64,000 bases of DNA from Pseudoalteromonas spongiae UST010723-006 (GTDB lineage Bacteria > Pseudomonadota > Gammaproteobacteria > Enterobacterales > Alteromonadaceae): positions 1,227,001 to 1,291,000 of the forward strand of contig NZ_CP011039.1 in assembly GCF_000238255.3 (NCBI RefSeq), in the 5' to 3' direction. The notes below the pieces were generated by a model that worked only from the letters and a program-made list of their open reading frames with translations, made no database searches and was not told the origin of the DNA. The translations under genes were made by a program, and so were the position numbers. Each line of letters opens with the position of its first letter. Position 1 is the stretch's first letter. This document shows positions 17,990 through 27,068 of the stretch, in pieces.

Positions 17990-20356
17990 TTATTTAATAT
18001 CCACCAATTTACTGGCGCGGCGGTATTGTATTTTTGCGCCATTAAAATTGGGTAGCTCCCACTTTTTTGGTGCTTCAACCCGTTTTCCACTAATGTAATG
18101 AAGCACTACGCGTTTTGCGCTAATAAAGTATTCGACCCTAAGTTGTTGCTGTGGCAACACCACTGTTAGCGGGTACAGTTCACAAAACTGTTGCCATGTG
18201 TAGTCATCAACTAAGCTATAGGCAAAATCACTGTTATCAAGAAGTGCCAACTCATCAAGCGAGCTAACTTCTAAATCACTTAATATCCGTGTGATTTGTT
18301 CGTGTGGTGCTAATAATTGCCAATCGGTGCTATGCACATTTTGGTAAAGACAAAGCTGCTGGTATTCCTGAGTTAATTTTTTAAAAAGCGACTCACAAAG
18401 TGCGTCAGTTTCAATTAGGTTAACGGTGGCGGCTATAAATTCATGGCTTTTAATTACATCGCTAAACGATTTTAATGGGGTGCCTGCGTATTGGTATTGG
18501 TAATTACCCATTAATTCATTTTGCTCGGTAATCTCAGAGGAGCATAGCTTTGCTTCACCTAAGTCATTATCAATAATAACGTTGGTGGTGATGGGACTTA
18601 CTTTGGTTGCCAGTGTTTTGCGGTCTTTTACTGCACGCCCAGCAAGGCTGTAGGTTTTAAGTACCAATAGGGCGTCAGGCTCGTTACTTAAGTAGCTGTC
18701 TTTAGCGATCACCACTTCTTGCTGACCATTGTTGTAACTGCCACGGCGATTTTGCTTTTTAATATACACGCAGCTTGGCAGTAAAGCGGCAATGGCGTGT
18801 TGCAATTCGGTGATGTTGTAACTGGCGTATTTACTGAGTTCGGGTAAATCAAAATGGCTACGCAGCTGGCTGGCAAATTGCTTTGCCTCAATCAGGGCGT
18901 TTTCTTCTGCGCTGATATACTCTAAAAACTGGCCGCGCACTAAGCCAATGAGCAAGCTAAAGTCACAGAGGTTCGGAAAGTCATTTTCTAATTGCAGGAA
19001 CTTTTCTGAATTCTTATCTAGAGTGTACAGTTTGGCTGGCACGCTTAGGGCACCTGCAAGGTCGGCCATTGCCTGCTTTAGGCGGTTATTCGGCATGCTT
19101 GCCACTAAATGGGAAAGCGAAACGTCAATGGGCAGTGGCGCAAGGGCTTTACCATAGTCAGTTGCAATACCCGCATCGTTAATGGCATTGATGGATTTAA
19201 GCGTTGAAAACGCTAAATCATGGGCTTGTTGTGATAGGGGGTTGATAAAGCGTAAATTGCCAAGAGCATGATTATTTGCCGCGGCTGCCAACATCATATC
19301 CGTTAAGTTCTCACGCTGGATTTCAGGTGGTGTATGGGCTTCAAGTGGTGCATGTTGACCAAACAGTGCTAAGTAAACACCTTGTTTAATGCGCCCAGCG
19401 CGGCCGCGGCGTTGTAGTTTGGAGTCATTAGCAATTGCGGTTAGATCCAACACACTTTGGCCGTTACGAATATGCGTGCGGCGCTCAAGCCCCGAATCAA
19501 TCACTACATCAACACCGGGAATGGTTAAAGATGTTTCTGCCACGTTAGTCGCTAAAATAAGGCGGCGTTTTTCCCCTTGTTGCAAAGCGCGTTTTTGCTC
19601 GCTGATGGGGCTTGCACCATGCAAGGTGATTATATCGAATTGGTCGCTCAATCGCGTGCGCAAATAGCTGGCACACAGTTGAATTTCCCCTTTGCCGGGT
19701 AAAAATGCCAATACATCTTGGCTGCCAAGTTGGTACGCTTTTTCAGCGGCAAATGCCATGCGCTCAGTGAGGTTATCTTTATGTGGCATATCACGCATGG
19801 CGGGGGCAAGGTATTGCTCATCTACTGGGAACACTTTACCTTCGGCATGTAAATGTACGCCCTCACAATAGTTAATGAGTTGCTGAGCGTTTAATGTGGC
19901 AGAGGTTATCACCAGCTGATAGGGCTGGTTGCTGGTTTTATTATGCTCAAGCAGTAAAGCCAGCAGTAAATCGGTATCCCAGCGGCGCTCATGAAACTCA
20001 TCGAGCATAATGGTATTGAAGTCGTCTAGTAACCCTTCATTTAACCAGCGCAGTGCCACACCTGGGGTAACAAACACTATTTCGCTGTTGTGATTTGCTT
20101 GTATTTCAAAGCGAATCGCATAACCCACTTTTTCGCCAAGGGGCGTTTGCATTTCGTTTGCGACGCGCTCGGCAAGGCTAGTACATGCAATACGCCTTGG
20201 CTCAATGACCAATACTTTGCCAGTGTGTGTGCACCACTTTGGCAATTGGGTCGATTTACCCGTACCCGTGTTGGCGCTCACAATAATCGGTTGATGGCTA
20301 TTGTTGTTGCCAATATGGGCTAAAAAATCGGTTTTAATCTGGTTGATTGGTAGCAT
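17990..20356 (-). CDS. hrpB: ATP-dependent helicase HrpB
   Basis: HrpB is a DEAH-box RNA helicase-like ATPase. The protein is 788 residues from my chosen ATG at 20356 (MLPINQIKTDFL). A longer frame to 20458 would overlap the divergent gene and adds 34 residues not expected of the family. Visible are motif I (ANTGTGKST), motif II (LDEFHERRWDTDLLLALL, DEFH form), motif III (SATLN) and motif VI (QRRGRAGR), then helicase-associated and HrpB C-terminal regions ending in RRASKLVDIK. Slightly shorter than E. coli HrpB (about 809-824). Confidence 0.93.
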   Translation of the reverse strand: MLPINQIKTDFLAHIGNNNSHQPIIVSANTGTGKSTQLPKWCTHTGKVLVIEPRRIACTSLAERVANEMQTPLGEKVGYAIRFEIQANHNSEIVFVTPGVALRWLNEGLLDDFNTIMLDEFHERRWDTDLLLALLLEHNKTSNQPYQLVITSATLNAQQLINYCEGVHLHAEGKVFPVDEQYLAPAMRDMPHKDNLTERMAFAAEKAYQLGSQDVLAFLPGKGEIQLCASYLRTRLSDQFDIITLHGASPISEQKRALQQGEKRRLILATNVAETSLTIPGVDVVIDSGLERRTHIRNGQSVLDLTAIANDSKLQRRGRAGRIKQGVYLALFGQHAPLEAHTPPEIQRENLTDMMLAAAANNHALGNLRFINPLSQQAHDLAFSTLKSINAINDAGIATDYGKALAPLPIDVSLSHLVASMPNNRLKQAMADLAGALSVPAKLYTLDKNSEKFLQLENDFPNLCDFSLLIGLVRGQFLEYISAEENALIEAKQFASQLRSHFDLPELSKYASYNITELQHAIAALLPSCVYIKKQNRRGSYNNGQQEVVIAKDSYLSNEPDALLVLKTYSLAGRAVKDRKTLATKVSPITTNVIIDNDLGEAKLCSSEITEQNELMGNYQYQYAGTPLKSFSDVIKSHEFIAATVNLIETDALCESLFKKLTQEYQQLCLYQNVHSTDWQLLAPHEQITRILSDLEVSSLDELALLDNSDFAYSLVDDYTWQQFCELYPLTVVLPQQQLRVEYFISAKRVVLHYISGKRVEAPKKWELPNFNGAKIQYRRASKLVDIK

Positions 20357-20421
20357 GCGTTTATTTCTTTGTCCGAGTCGCGATATAATTGACGGTATTA
20401 TTTGTCTATTAGGATAATGTT

Positions 20422-21369
20422 TTGAAAGACATTGCGATTTTGATTTCACCTGTTGCAAACGGTGCTTATTTTAACGAAACCATCGATATTGCACAAAAAG
20501 AGTTTAAACAGTGTATTGGCGAGTATGACCTGACACTAAACGAGATTGGCGGCATGCAATTTTTACAAACCCAATTGCCAGAGCAAAAACTTGAAGCACT
20601 AGCTCGTTTATCGTTTGTACAAGGTATTTTTAGTCATGATTCGGGCACATTAACGCCGCTATCGTTAAATACTGATTTTAACTTACACAGTGATTTTGTA
20701 TTTGGTAGCAAGTACAAAGGCAAAACCAATGAAATTTTAACGCAGTTGTTGCTCAATGTGGGTTTGAGTTTCTGTAAAGAAAAAGACATCAGCAAGATTA
20801 AATTGCTTGACCCAATGTGCGGGCGCGGCACCACTTTAATGTGGGCAATGCGTTATGGCATTAAGTCTAAAGGCATTGAGCAAGACCCGAATGCGGTATT
20901 GGACTTTAGAACCTTTGCCAAAAAATGGACTAAGCTTCACCGCCAAAAGCATGAGCTTAAAGAAGGTTTTATCGGCAAAGCCAATAAACAAAACAAGGGT
21001 AAGTTTATTGATTTTACTGCTAATGGCGTTAATACCCGTATTATTAATGGCAATGCGACGACCGCGTGTGATTTATTAAAGCGTGAAAAGCAGCATTTAA
21101 TCATTAGTGATATTCCTTACGGTGTGCAGCATTTTACGACTGAAAAAACCCGTAACCCGATTGCTGTGTTAGAAGAATGCGCACCGCAATGGGCAGATTT
21201 ACTGCACAAAGATGGTATTTGCGTTATTGCGTTTAATAAGTACATTCCAAAACGCAAAGAGCTGATTGCGGTTTTTGAAGCGGCAGGGCTTAGCGCGCTT
21301 GAGTTTGAAGCGCCACACCGCATGAGCGAATCAATTTTCCGTGACGTTGTTGTTTTAAGAAAGAACTAA
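20422..21369 (+). CDS. TRM11-like class I SAM-dependent RNA methyltransferase
   Basis: This 315-residue protein has a methyltransferase domain with motif I DPMCGRGTTLMWAM (about residue 133), a GIEQDP acidic motif II and a catalytic-loop motif SDIPYGVQHF (about 231). That DIPY form is found in N2-guanosine methyltransferases such as TRM11/TrmG10. The N-terminal 110 residues may be an RNA-binding domain but no clear THUMP pattern is seen. The start is TTG at 20422, with AGGATAA just upstream; the nearby ATG at 20418 runs into a stop at once. The RNA target is unknown. Confidence 0.7.
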   Translation: MKDIAILISPVANGAYFNETIDIAQKEFKQCIGEYDLTLNEIGGMQFLQTQLPEQKLEALARLSFVQGIFSHDSGTLTPLSLNTDFNLHSDFVFGSKYKGKTNEILTQLLLNVGLSFCKEKDISKIKLLDPMCGRGTTLMWAMRYGIKSKGIEQDPNAVLDFRTFAKKWTKLHRQKHELKEGFIGKANKQNKGKFIDFTANGVNTRIINGNATTACDLLKREKQHLIISDIPYGVQHFTTEKTRNPIAVLEECAPQWADLLHKDGICVIAFNKYIPKRKELIAVFEAAGLSALEFEAPHRMSESIFRDVVVLRKN

Positions 21370-21443
21370 AAAATATATTCTCTACCTTGAACAACGCCAT
21401 GCTTCACCCAATAACTACTTAAGAAGTAGAAAAGGGCTGAAGC

Positions 21444-22265
21444 ATGGACTTCATATTAATAATATTAACCTTGGTATTTATCGCTGCGTATTGGCATTTT
21501 GATGCGCTACGCAATATTTACTGGGAACATAAACTAAAAGAGCGCACCTTAAGCGACAGCGATCGCAATGTATTACTCAAGTACATGCCGATTTATCGCC
21601 GAATGACAGATAGCGAACGCGCACAATTAGAAAAACACATCATCTGGTTTTTAGCGACCAAAGACTTTTTAGGGCGCGATGGCCTAGTGGTAAACCACGC
21701 AATGAAGTTAATTGTAGCGGCCGATGCCTGTGTTTTGGTGCTAAATAAACCGTGGCCGCTTTATAAAAATGTGAAGCAAATTTTGCTTTACCCAAGTGCC
21801 TATTATGCAAATTCAGAAAGCCGAGATGGCGCTGGGCTTGTTAGTTTTCACCAAACGGTTAGGCAAGGAGAGTCGTGGCCGGGCGGTACTTTGGTGCTTT
21901 CATGGCATGATGTACTTAACGGTAACCGTTTACCAAACGATGGCCATAATTTAGTATTTCATGAGTTTGCCCATCAACTCGATCAAGAAACTGGTGCAAC
22001 AACAGGCACGCCGCTATTAAAAGACAAACTTACCTATGAAAGTTGGGGACGCGAATTTTCTCGTGCCTACAATATGTTAAAAGCGCATGTGGCGTATGGC
22101 ATGCCCCACGTTATTCACAGTTACGGTGCCACCAATGAAGCGGAATTCTTTGCGGTGATCACCGAAACCTTTATTGAAAAACCCAGTGAATTAAAAGCAT
22201 ATGATCCGGTTATTTTTGATCTATTGCTTAATTACTTTGGCTTTGATCCAAGGCGCTGGAACTAA
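21444..22265 (+). CDS. mtfA: MtfA-type zinc peptidase (M90)
   Basis: MtfA binds and inactivates the glucose repressor Mlc in enterobacteria and has peptidase activity. The 273-residue protein carries the HEFAHQLDQETG zinc motif (about residue 175) and a downstream NEAEFFAV glutamate. An N-terminal hydrophobic stretch (3-16) could be a membrane anchor. Length agrees with E. coli MtfA (265). No Mlc gene lies in this window. The stop codon abuts an inverted-repeat element. Confidence 0.9.
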   Translation: MDFILIILTLVFIAAYWHFDALRNIYWEHKLKERTLSDSDRNVLLKYMPIYRRMTDSERAQLEKHIIWFLATKDFLGRDGLVVNHAMKLIVAADACVLVLNKPWPLYKNVKQILLYPSAYYANSESRDGAGLVSFHQTVRQGESWPGGTLVLSWHDVLNGNRLPNDGHNLVFHEFAHQLDQETGATTGTPLLKDKLTYESWGREFSRAYNMLKAHVAYGMPHVIHSYGATNEAEFFAVITETFIEKPSELKAYDPVIFDLLLNYFGFDPRRWN

Positions 22266-22426
22266 TACCAATTTTATTAATCCTTTGATCATTCTGGCGA
22301 GTTAAATGACCCATAAACTGCGTTTTAAAATTCTTAATTAGAACAACTACATGTCGAATTATAAGCCTTGTTTCTGAGCCATTTCTCCGTCGCAATACAT
22401 GACCAGCTAATTAATGCAATTGGTAT
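22265..22426. mobile_element. MITE-like element, copy 1, with 17-bp terminal inverted repeats
   Basis: The left end ATACCAATTTTATTAAT (from 22265) matches the inverted right end, which ends at 22426, at 15 of 17 positions. The 162-bp body has no ORF of its own. It begins on the last base of the mtfA stop codon. It also supplies the last codons and the stop of the LysR gene on the other strand. A diverged relative lies at 54909-55067. Confidence 0.7.
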
Positions 22427-23318
22427 CAATCTGCCAGTTAGCTTGGCATAGTCGTTCAATAAACCATTGAAAGGCTTTGCCTTGATTATCTTTATGCCAT
22501 GCAATGTATAAGTCTTGTTTTGGTCTTGGAATGGTGCACTCTTTTTGCACCAGCTCGCCATTTTCAAGATACGGTTTAGCAATATGACTTGGCAAGAACC
22601 CCACACCAATGCCGGCAAGTTGTGCTGCGAGTTTTGCCTGCATAGAATTAACATTGATTACTTGCTTGGCACTAAATAGCCCTGTACTTCGCTCTGGCAG
22701 CAAAGTGGAAGTGTCAGATACCACAATCGCAGGGTAGTGTTTTAAATCATCGTCGTCCAGCGGCGTAGTAACCTTTGCCAATGGATGCGATGCTGCCACA
22801 GCAAATATAAAACTTAGCTCTGCGATTTTGTGGGTGCGATACACGCCTTTTGGCAACTCGCCTGTTGCACCAATAACAATATCGGCACGCTTACTATGTA
22901 AGGCATCCCAGCCGCCACCTAAGGCTTCTACGCTTAGTTGAATATCAACTTGTTCAGGTCGTTTGGTGAACTCTTTTAATAAATCAAAAATGACATCTTC
23001 AGGGATCACGGTATCACGGGCGATGCGCAGTTGTTTTTCCCAACCTGATTCTAATTGGCTTACAGCATCGAGCATTTTGCTGGTGGAATGCAAAATTTGC
23101 CTGCCATGTTCTAACACCAGCTTACCAGCGGGGGTAAGTACAGCACGCTGTTTTGAACGGTCAAACAGTGGCGTGCCAATGTCTTCTTCAAGTTTTTTGA
23201 TGGTATAGCTTAGCGCCGAAGGCACTTTATAAAGTGATTCGGCTGCGGCGGCAAAACTGCCTTTTTTATCGATGGCATCGAGTGCTTTTAGGGCGTCAAT
23301 AGTGATGGCTTGATACAT
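22407..23318 (-). CDS. yhaJ: LysR-type regulator, YhaJ-like
   Basis: This LysR regulator is 303 residues from the ATG at 23318; a TTG five codons upstream is less likely. The winged HTH (ALDAIDKKGSFAAAAESLYK) matches the YhaJ branch, as does the following VPSALSYTIKKLEE. In E. coli, yhaJ lies in the same cluster as yqjF (DoxX), yqjG (hydroquinone reductase) and yhaK (pirin), whose homologues are divergent here. That makes it the likely regulator of the 23.5-25.6 kb operon. Its last residues (DTNCIN) and stop codon are encoded by the inverted-repeat element, so the native C-terminus was probably altered. Confidence 0.85.
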   Translation of the reverse strand: MYQAITIDALKALDAIDKKGSFAAAAESLYKVPSALSYTIKKLEEDIGTPLFDRSKQRAVLTPAGKLVLEHGRQILHSTSKMLDAVSQLESGWEKQLRIARDTVIPEDVIFDLLKEFTKRPEQVDIQLSVEALGGGWDALHSKRADIVIGATGELPKGVYRTHKIAELSFIFAVAASHPLAKVTTPLDDDDLKHYPAIVVSDTSTLLPERSTGLFSAKQVINVNSMQAKLAAQLAGIGVGFLPSHIAKPYLENGELVQKECTIPRPKQDLYIAWHKDNQGKAFQWFIERLCQANWQIDTNCIN

Positions 23319-23338
23319 AATTCTTTTATTCAAAAAAT

Positions 23339-23355
23339 TTGAACTAAGGGTTCAA
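23339..23355. promoter_or_regulatory. Candidate LysR operator between yhaJ and the doxX operon
   Basis: TTGAAC-TAAGG-GTTCAA is a perfect 6-bp inverted repeat with a 5-nt spacer, containing a T-N11-A core as usual for LysR regulators. It is 21 bp upstream of the regulator and about 105 bp before doxX. Confidence 0.55.
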
Positions 23356-23460
23356 AATGTTCCGATTTTTTATTGAGTTTAGCATGCTTATACTTAATTT
23401 CATCAGTTAAGCAGATGCTTTAACAAATTAGATAAGTTTAAAATTTTTGAGGAATAAATT

Positions 23461-23913
23461 ATGAAAACACTATTAACAACACTGACATCAAGCCAAGCAG
23501 GTTACGCAGCACTGGCGTTAAGATTACCTATCGGCATTATTTTTATGGCACATGGCGCGCAAAAATTATTTGCTTGGTTTGGGGGTTATGGCCTTGAGGG
23601 CACAGGTGCATGGATGGAATCTATTGGCTTAGCACCAGGCTATTTAATGGCGCTAATGGCAGGCAGTGCAGAGTTTTTTGGCGGTTTATTTATTTTACTT
23701 GGCTTATTAACTCGCCCTGCGGCATTGGCACTTGCAGGCACTATGATTGTTGCAATCTTTACTGTGCACTTTGAAAACGGACTGTTTATGTCTAACAATG
23801 GCTATGAGTTTGGCTTAGCATTATTGGCAGCAAGTATTTCTTTGGTGTTCTCGGGTGCGGGTAAAGCCTCACTGGATGCGCTTATTTCAGATAAATTGAC
23901 ACAACACGCTTAA
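23461..23913 (+). CDS. yqjF: DoxX-family inner-membrane protein (YqjF-like)
   Basis: This 150-residue membrane protein has four predicted helices and the DoxX pattern (LRLPIGIIFMAHGAQKLF, then MAGSAEFFGGLFILLGLLTRPAAL). It is the first gene of a three-gene operon with pirin and a glutathionyl-hydroquinone reductase. That combination, plus the YhaJ-like regulator, points to handling of quinone or aromatic stress. In E. coli, YhaJ activates yqjF in response to trihydroxytoluene-type compounds (established knowledge). Confidence 0.88.
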   Translation: MKTLLTTLTSSQAGYAALALRLPIGIIFMAHGAQKLFAWFGGYGLEGTGAWMESIGLAPGYLMALMAGSAEFFGGLFILLGLLTRPAALALAGTMIVAIFTVHFENGLFMSNNGYEFGLALLAASISLVFSGAGKASLDALISDKLTQHA

Positions 23914-23929
23914 TTAGGGGGTAAGTACG

Positions 23930-24628
23930 ATGATCACACTTAGAAAAGCAAATGAGCGCGGCGGCGCTGACTATGGCTGGCTTAAGAGCAAACATACTTT
24001 CTCTTTTGCAAATTACTACGACCCAAAACACATGGGCTTTTCAGCCCTTCGTGTTATCAATGATGATGTTGTGGCACCGGGCGCTGGGTTTGATACCCAT
24101 GGCCACCGCGATATGGAAATTATTAGCTATGTATTGTCAGGCACCATTGAACATAAAGACAGTGCGGGCAATATCAAAACGCTTCCTGTGGGTGAATTTC
24201 AGTTAATGTCGGCAGGCAAAGGGATTTTTCACAGTGAATACAATGCATCAAATGAAGAAGAGCTTAGATTTTTACAAATCTGGATTGAGCCGAATAGTTT
24301 TGGCGACAAACCCGGTTATCAACAAAAAGATTTTGGTAAAGACGTTGGTTTAACGACGATTGTGACGCCAGATGGCGAAAATGGCACGCTTGCGATAAAA
24401 CAGGATGCAAAGCTACATCAACTGATCCTTGAGCCAAAACAGCAGTATATATTTGAATCAAATAATGCACCTGTGTATGTACATCAAGTTTCAGGCAGCA
24501 CTCTAGTGAATGCTATTCAAATTGAAAGTGGTGATGGTGCAAAAGTGTTAGATGAAACTGAATTAGTATTTGAAAACGTATCTAACACCCCAGCGACATT
24601 AATTATTTTTGAATTACCACAGGTTTAA
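23930..24628 (+). CDS. yhaK: Pirin-family bicupin (YhaK-like)
   Basis: This 232-residue protein has the pirin N-terminal cupin with metal-ligand histidines in DTHGHRDMEIISYVLSG and a downstream GIFHSEYNAS. Short bacterial pirins such as YhaK and YhhW have this size, and some have quercetinase activity or act as redox-sensitive proteins. It is 16 bp downstream of doxX, with a GGGGG ribosome site. The in vivo substrate is not evident. Confidence 0.9.
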   Translation: MITLRKANERGGADYGWLKSKHTFSFANYYDPKHMGFSALRVINDDVVAPGAGFDTHGHRDMEIISYVLSGTIEHKDSAGNIKTLPVGEFQLMSAGKGIFHSEYNASNEEELRFLQIWIEPNSFGDKPGYQQKDFGKDVGLTTIVTPDGENGTLAIKQDAKLHQLILEPKQQYIFESNNAPVYVHQVSGSTLVNAIQIESGDGAKVLDETELVFENVSNTPATLIIFELPQV

Positions 24629-24638
24629 GGAGCAGATC

Positions 24639-25616
24639 ATGGGATTATTAGTTGAAGGTAAATGGCACGATAAGTGGTACGACACCAAAAACAGTAAAGG
24701 TAAATTCGAACGTGAAGCTGCGCAATTACGTAATTGGTTAACAAAAGACGGTGAAGCAGGCCCTTCAGGTACAAATGGGTTTGCAGCAGAATCTGGCCGA
24801 TATCATTTATATGTATCACTGGCGTGTCCGTGGGCGCACCGCACCCTTATTTTTCGCGCATTAAAAGGGCTAGAACAGCATATTTCTGTATCAGTTGTAA
24901 GCCCAGATATGTTAGAGCATGGTTGGAAATTTGATAAAACGCAGCACAGCACGGGCGATGCATTATTTGATTTTGATTATATGCATCAAATATATACGCG
25001 TAATAACGCAAACTACAGCGGCCGTGTTACTGTGCCAGTGCTGTGGGACAAAAAACAAAACTGTATCGTCAGCAATGAGTCGTCAGAGATTATTCGCATG
25101 TTTAATACCGCCTTTAATCATTTAACAGGCAACGAGCATGACTATTACCCTCTGCATTTACGTGCTGAAATTGATGAAATTAACGAATTTGTTTATCACA
25201 ATATTAATAACGGGGTATACAAAGCGGGTTTTGCTACCACACAAGACGCATATGAAGGGGCGTATATTGCGCTTTTTAATGCCCTTGATAAAGTTGAAGC
25301 CATTTTAGCTAAACAGCGCTACTTGGTGGGTACACAAATTACCGAGGCAGACTGGCGTTTGTTCACTACCTTAATTCGATTTGATGCGGTTTATTTTTCA
25401 CACTTTAAATGTAATCAACGTCAGCTTGAGTCGTATCCGAACATAGCAAACTATATTCGCGAGCTTTATCAAGTGACGGGCGTGGCTGAAACGGTCGATT
25501 TTTATCATATTAAACGCCATTACTATTTTAGCCATACCATGATTAACCCAACGCAAGTGGTACCCGTTGGGCCAAAAGTGGATTACAGCAGCGCGCATAA
25601 TCGTTCGTCACTTTAA
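24639..25616 (+). CDS. yqjG: Glutathionyl-hydroquinone reductase (Xi-class GST, YqjG-like)
   Basis: This enzyme reduces glutathionyl-hydroquinones, releasing hydroquinone and using a second glutathione. The 325-residue protein carries the active-site CPWAHRTL motif (Cys at about 62) and the Xi-class GST helices (NNGVYKAGFATTQDAYE; later LVGTQITEADWRLF). I chose the ATG at 24639 because an AAGGAG site at 24627-24632 precedes it; it starts 10 bp after the pirin stop. Length matches E. coli YqjG (328). Confidence 0.94.
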   Translation: MGLLVEGKWHDKWYDTKNSKGKFEREAAQLRNWLTKDGEAGPSGTNGFAAESGRYHLYVSLACPWAHRTLIFRALKGLEQHISVSVVSPDMLEHGWKFDKTQHSTGDALFDFDYMHQIYTRNNANYSGRVTVPVLWDKKQNCIVSNESSEIIRMFNTAFNHLTGNEHDYYPLHLRAEIDEINEFVYHNINNGVYKAGFATTQDAYEGAYIALFNALDKVEAILAKQRYLVGTQITEADWRLFTTLIRFDAVYFSHFKCNQRQLESYPNIANYIRELYQVTGVAETVDFYHIKRHYYFSHTMINPTQVVPVGPKVDYSSAHNRSSL

Positions 25617-25631
25617 AAAGTAATAGGCAAT

Positions 25632-25659
25632 AAAAAAGGCAGCGAAAGCTGCCTTTTTT
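25632..25659. terminator. Bidirectional terminator after yqjG
   Basis: The stem AAAAAAGGCAGC pairs with GCTGCCTTTTTT around a GAAA tetraloop, between convergent genes. Confidence 0.93.
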
Positions 25660-25679
25660 AATTAATAACGAATTTGTTA

Positions 25680-26072
25680 TTAAACAACACCGCGCGGAAG
25701 ACGTGTGTCGTGCTCACGCTCAGCAAGCTCTTTAATCCAGAATTCTTCAGCAGTAAAGCCTTCTGGGTTTGGCTTAGTAACTGTGTATTCTTTTTCTTTA
25801 GTTGCAGTTACTGGCGCTGCTTTTTTAGTAGCGGCTTTCTTAGCCGGTGCTTTTTTAGCAGCAGGCTTAGCTGGTGCTTCTTCTTTTGCTGCAGGAGCAG
25901 AGCCAGATGAAAGTTCCTCTGCAAGCGTTACTAAATCAGCAAGGCGAACGTTTTTACCGCCATCTACACTGTACCAACCACTTTTAGCTGTGATCTCAGG
26001 TTTTTTACCATTTGCTGCTTCATACGCTTTTTCAAACGCAGCTAGCACTTCAGTTTTATCGAGTTTACTCAT
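25680..26072 (-). CDS. Small protein with an Ala/Lys/Pro-rich linker, unknown function
   Basis: The 130-residue protein has three parts. An N-terminal globular part (1-55) ends in SVDGGKNVRLADLVTLAEEL. The linker (about 60-90) is built of Ala, Lys and Pro, like the tails of histone H1-like proteins. The C-terminal part (about 95-130) ends EREHDTRLPRGVV. The basic linker suggests nucleic-acid or nucleoid contact, but I recognise no named domain with certainty. It is monocistronic and shares a terminator with yqjG. Confidence 0.65.
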   Translation of the reverse strand: MSKLDKTEVLAAFEKAYEAANGKKPEITAKSGWYSVDGGKNVRLADLVTLAEELSSGSAPAAKEEAPAKPAAKKAPAKKAATKKAAPVTATKEKEYTVTKPNPEGFTAEEFWIKELAEREHDTRLPRGVV

Positions 26073-26224
26073 CGTATATCCCGTTTATTTGATACGAAGA
26101 TTACTGTTAAAAATACATTTATACCTAGTTTCACGTCATTTTTCAATTTTTTGAGAATTTTCTTTATTTTTGACGGTAGGTTAAGGACAATTCAATGATC
26201 AAAAACAACTTATAGGTAAGCATA

Positions 26225-26980
26225 ATGCAACTTTCTAAATTGCTCCAAGAATTAGATAGTTTACTCGCCCCCCATAAGGTTAAAGACTTTAGTCCAAACG
26301 GCCTTCAGGTCGAAGGAAAAGACACCGTTAATAAAATTATAACGGGTGTAACGGCAAGCCAAGCGCTGATAGATGCCGCTATAGAAAAAAATGCTGATGC
26401 GATATTGGTTCACCACGGCTATTTTTGGAAAGGCGAAGCGTATCCAATTACGGGTATGAAAAAACGTCGCATTGGCGCGTTAATTAAAAATGATATCAGC
26501 TTAATTGGCTATCATTTGCCGATTGATGTGCATCCAACCCTTGGTAACAATGCAAAACTCGCAGAGCTATTAGATATTGAGTACGAAGCAGGGCTTGATC
26601 CATTCAGTGAGCCAAGCATTGCAGTGAAAGGTCGCTTAAAAACACCACTTACGGCTGAAGAGTTTGCTGAAAAAATAGAAAGTGTACTCAATCGCAAACC
26701 ATTAGTTGAAAGTGTGCGTGGCAAAAAAATTGAAACGATTGCGTGGTGCACCGGCGGCGGTCAAGGTTATATTGATTTAGCCGCAAGCCAAGGCATTGAT
26801 GCCTACCTTACCGGTGAAGCGTCAGAGCAAACTATTCACAGTGCGCGCGAGCAAAATATCGACTTTTTTGCTGCGGGGCATCATGCGACCGAGCGCTATG
26901 GTGTAAAAGCCGTGGGTGAATATTTAGCTGAGCAATTTGGCTTAAATGTTGAGTTTATTGACATAGATAATCCAGTCTAA
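26225..26980 (+). CDS. ybgI: Nif3-like dinuclear metal-centre protein (YbgI family)
   Basis: This 251-residue protein forms toroidal hexamers with a dimetal site in its family; it is annotated as a GTP cyclohydrolase I type 2 homologue, and function is not settled. Visible signatures are NGLQVEG, LVHHGYFWKG (metal-binding His pair), GYHLPIDVHPTLGNN and the C-terminal AAGHHATERYGVKAVGEYL. Length matches E. coli YbgI (247). Monocistronic with its own terminator. Confidence 0.95.
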   Translation: MQLSKLLQELDSLLAPHKVKDFSPNGLQVEGKDTVNKIITGVTASQALIDAAIEKNADAILVHHGYFWKGEAYPITGMKKRRIGALIKNDISLIGYHLPIDVHPTLGNNAKLAELLDIEYEAGLDPFSEPSIAVKGRLKTPLTAEEFAEKIESVLNRKPLVESVRGKKIETIAWCTGGGQGYIDLAASQGIDAYLTGEASEQTIHSAREQNIDFFAAGHHATERYGVKAVGEYLAEQFGLNVEFIDIDNPV

Positions 26981-26989
26981 ACAACAAAT

Positions 26990-27018
26990 AAAAAAGCAGC
27001 GATTACGCTGCTTTTTTA
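26990..27018 (+). terminator. Terminator after the Nif3-like gene
   Basis: The stem AAAAAAGCAGCG pairs with CGCTGCTTTTTT around a four-base loop. Confidence 0.9.
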
Positions 27019-27068
27019 TTTGGATCTATTTACTGACCCCATGTACTACTGAGAATGCAGTGTATGGG

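Noticed and set aside
22334..22654. 106-codon minus-strand frame across the inverted-repeat element
   Set aside because: It runs out of frame through the LysR gene and is a by-product of the element insertion.
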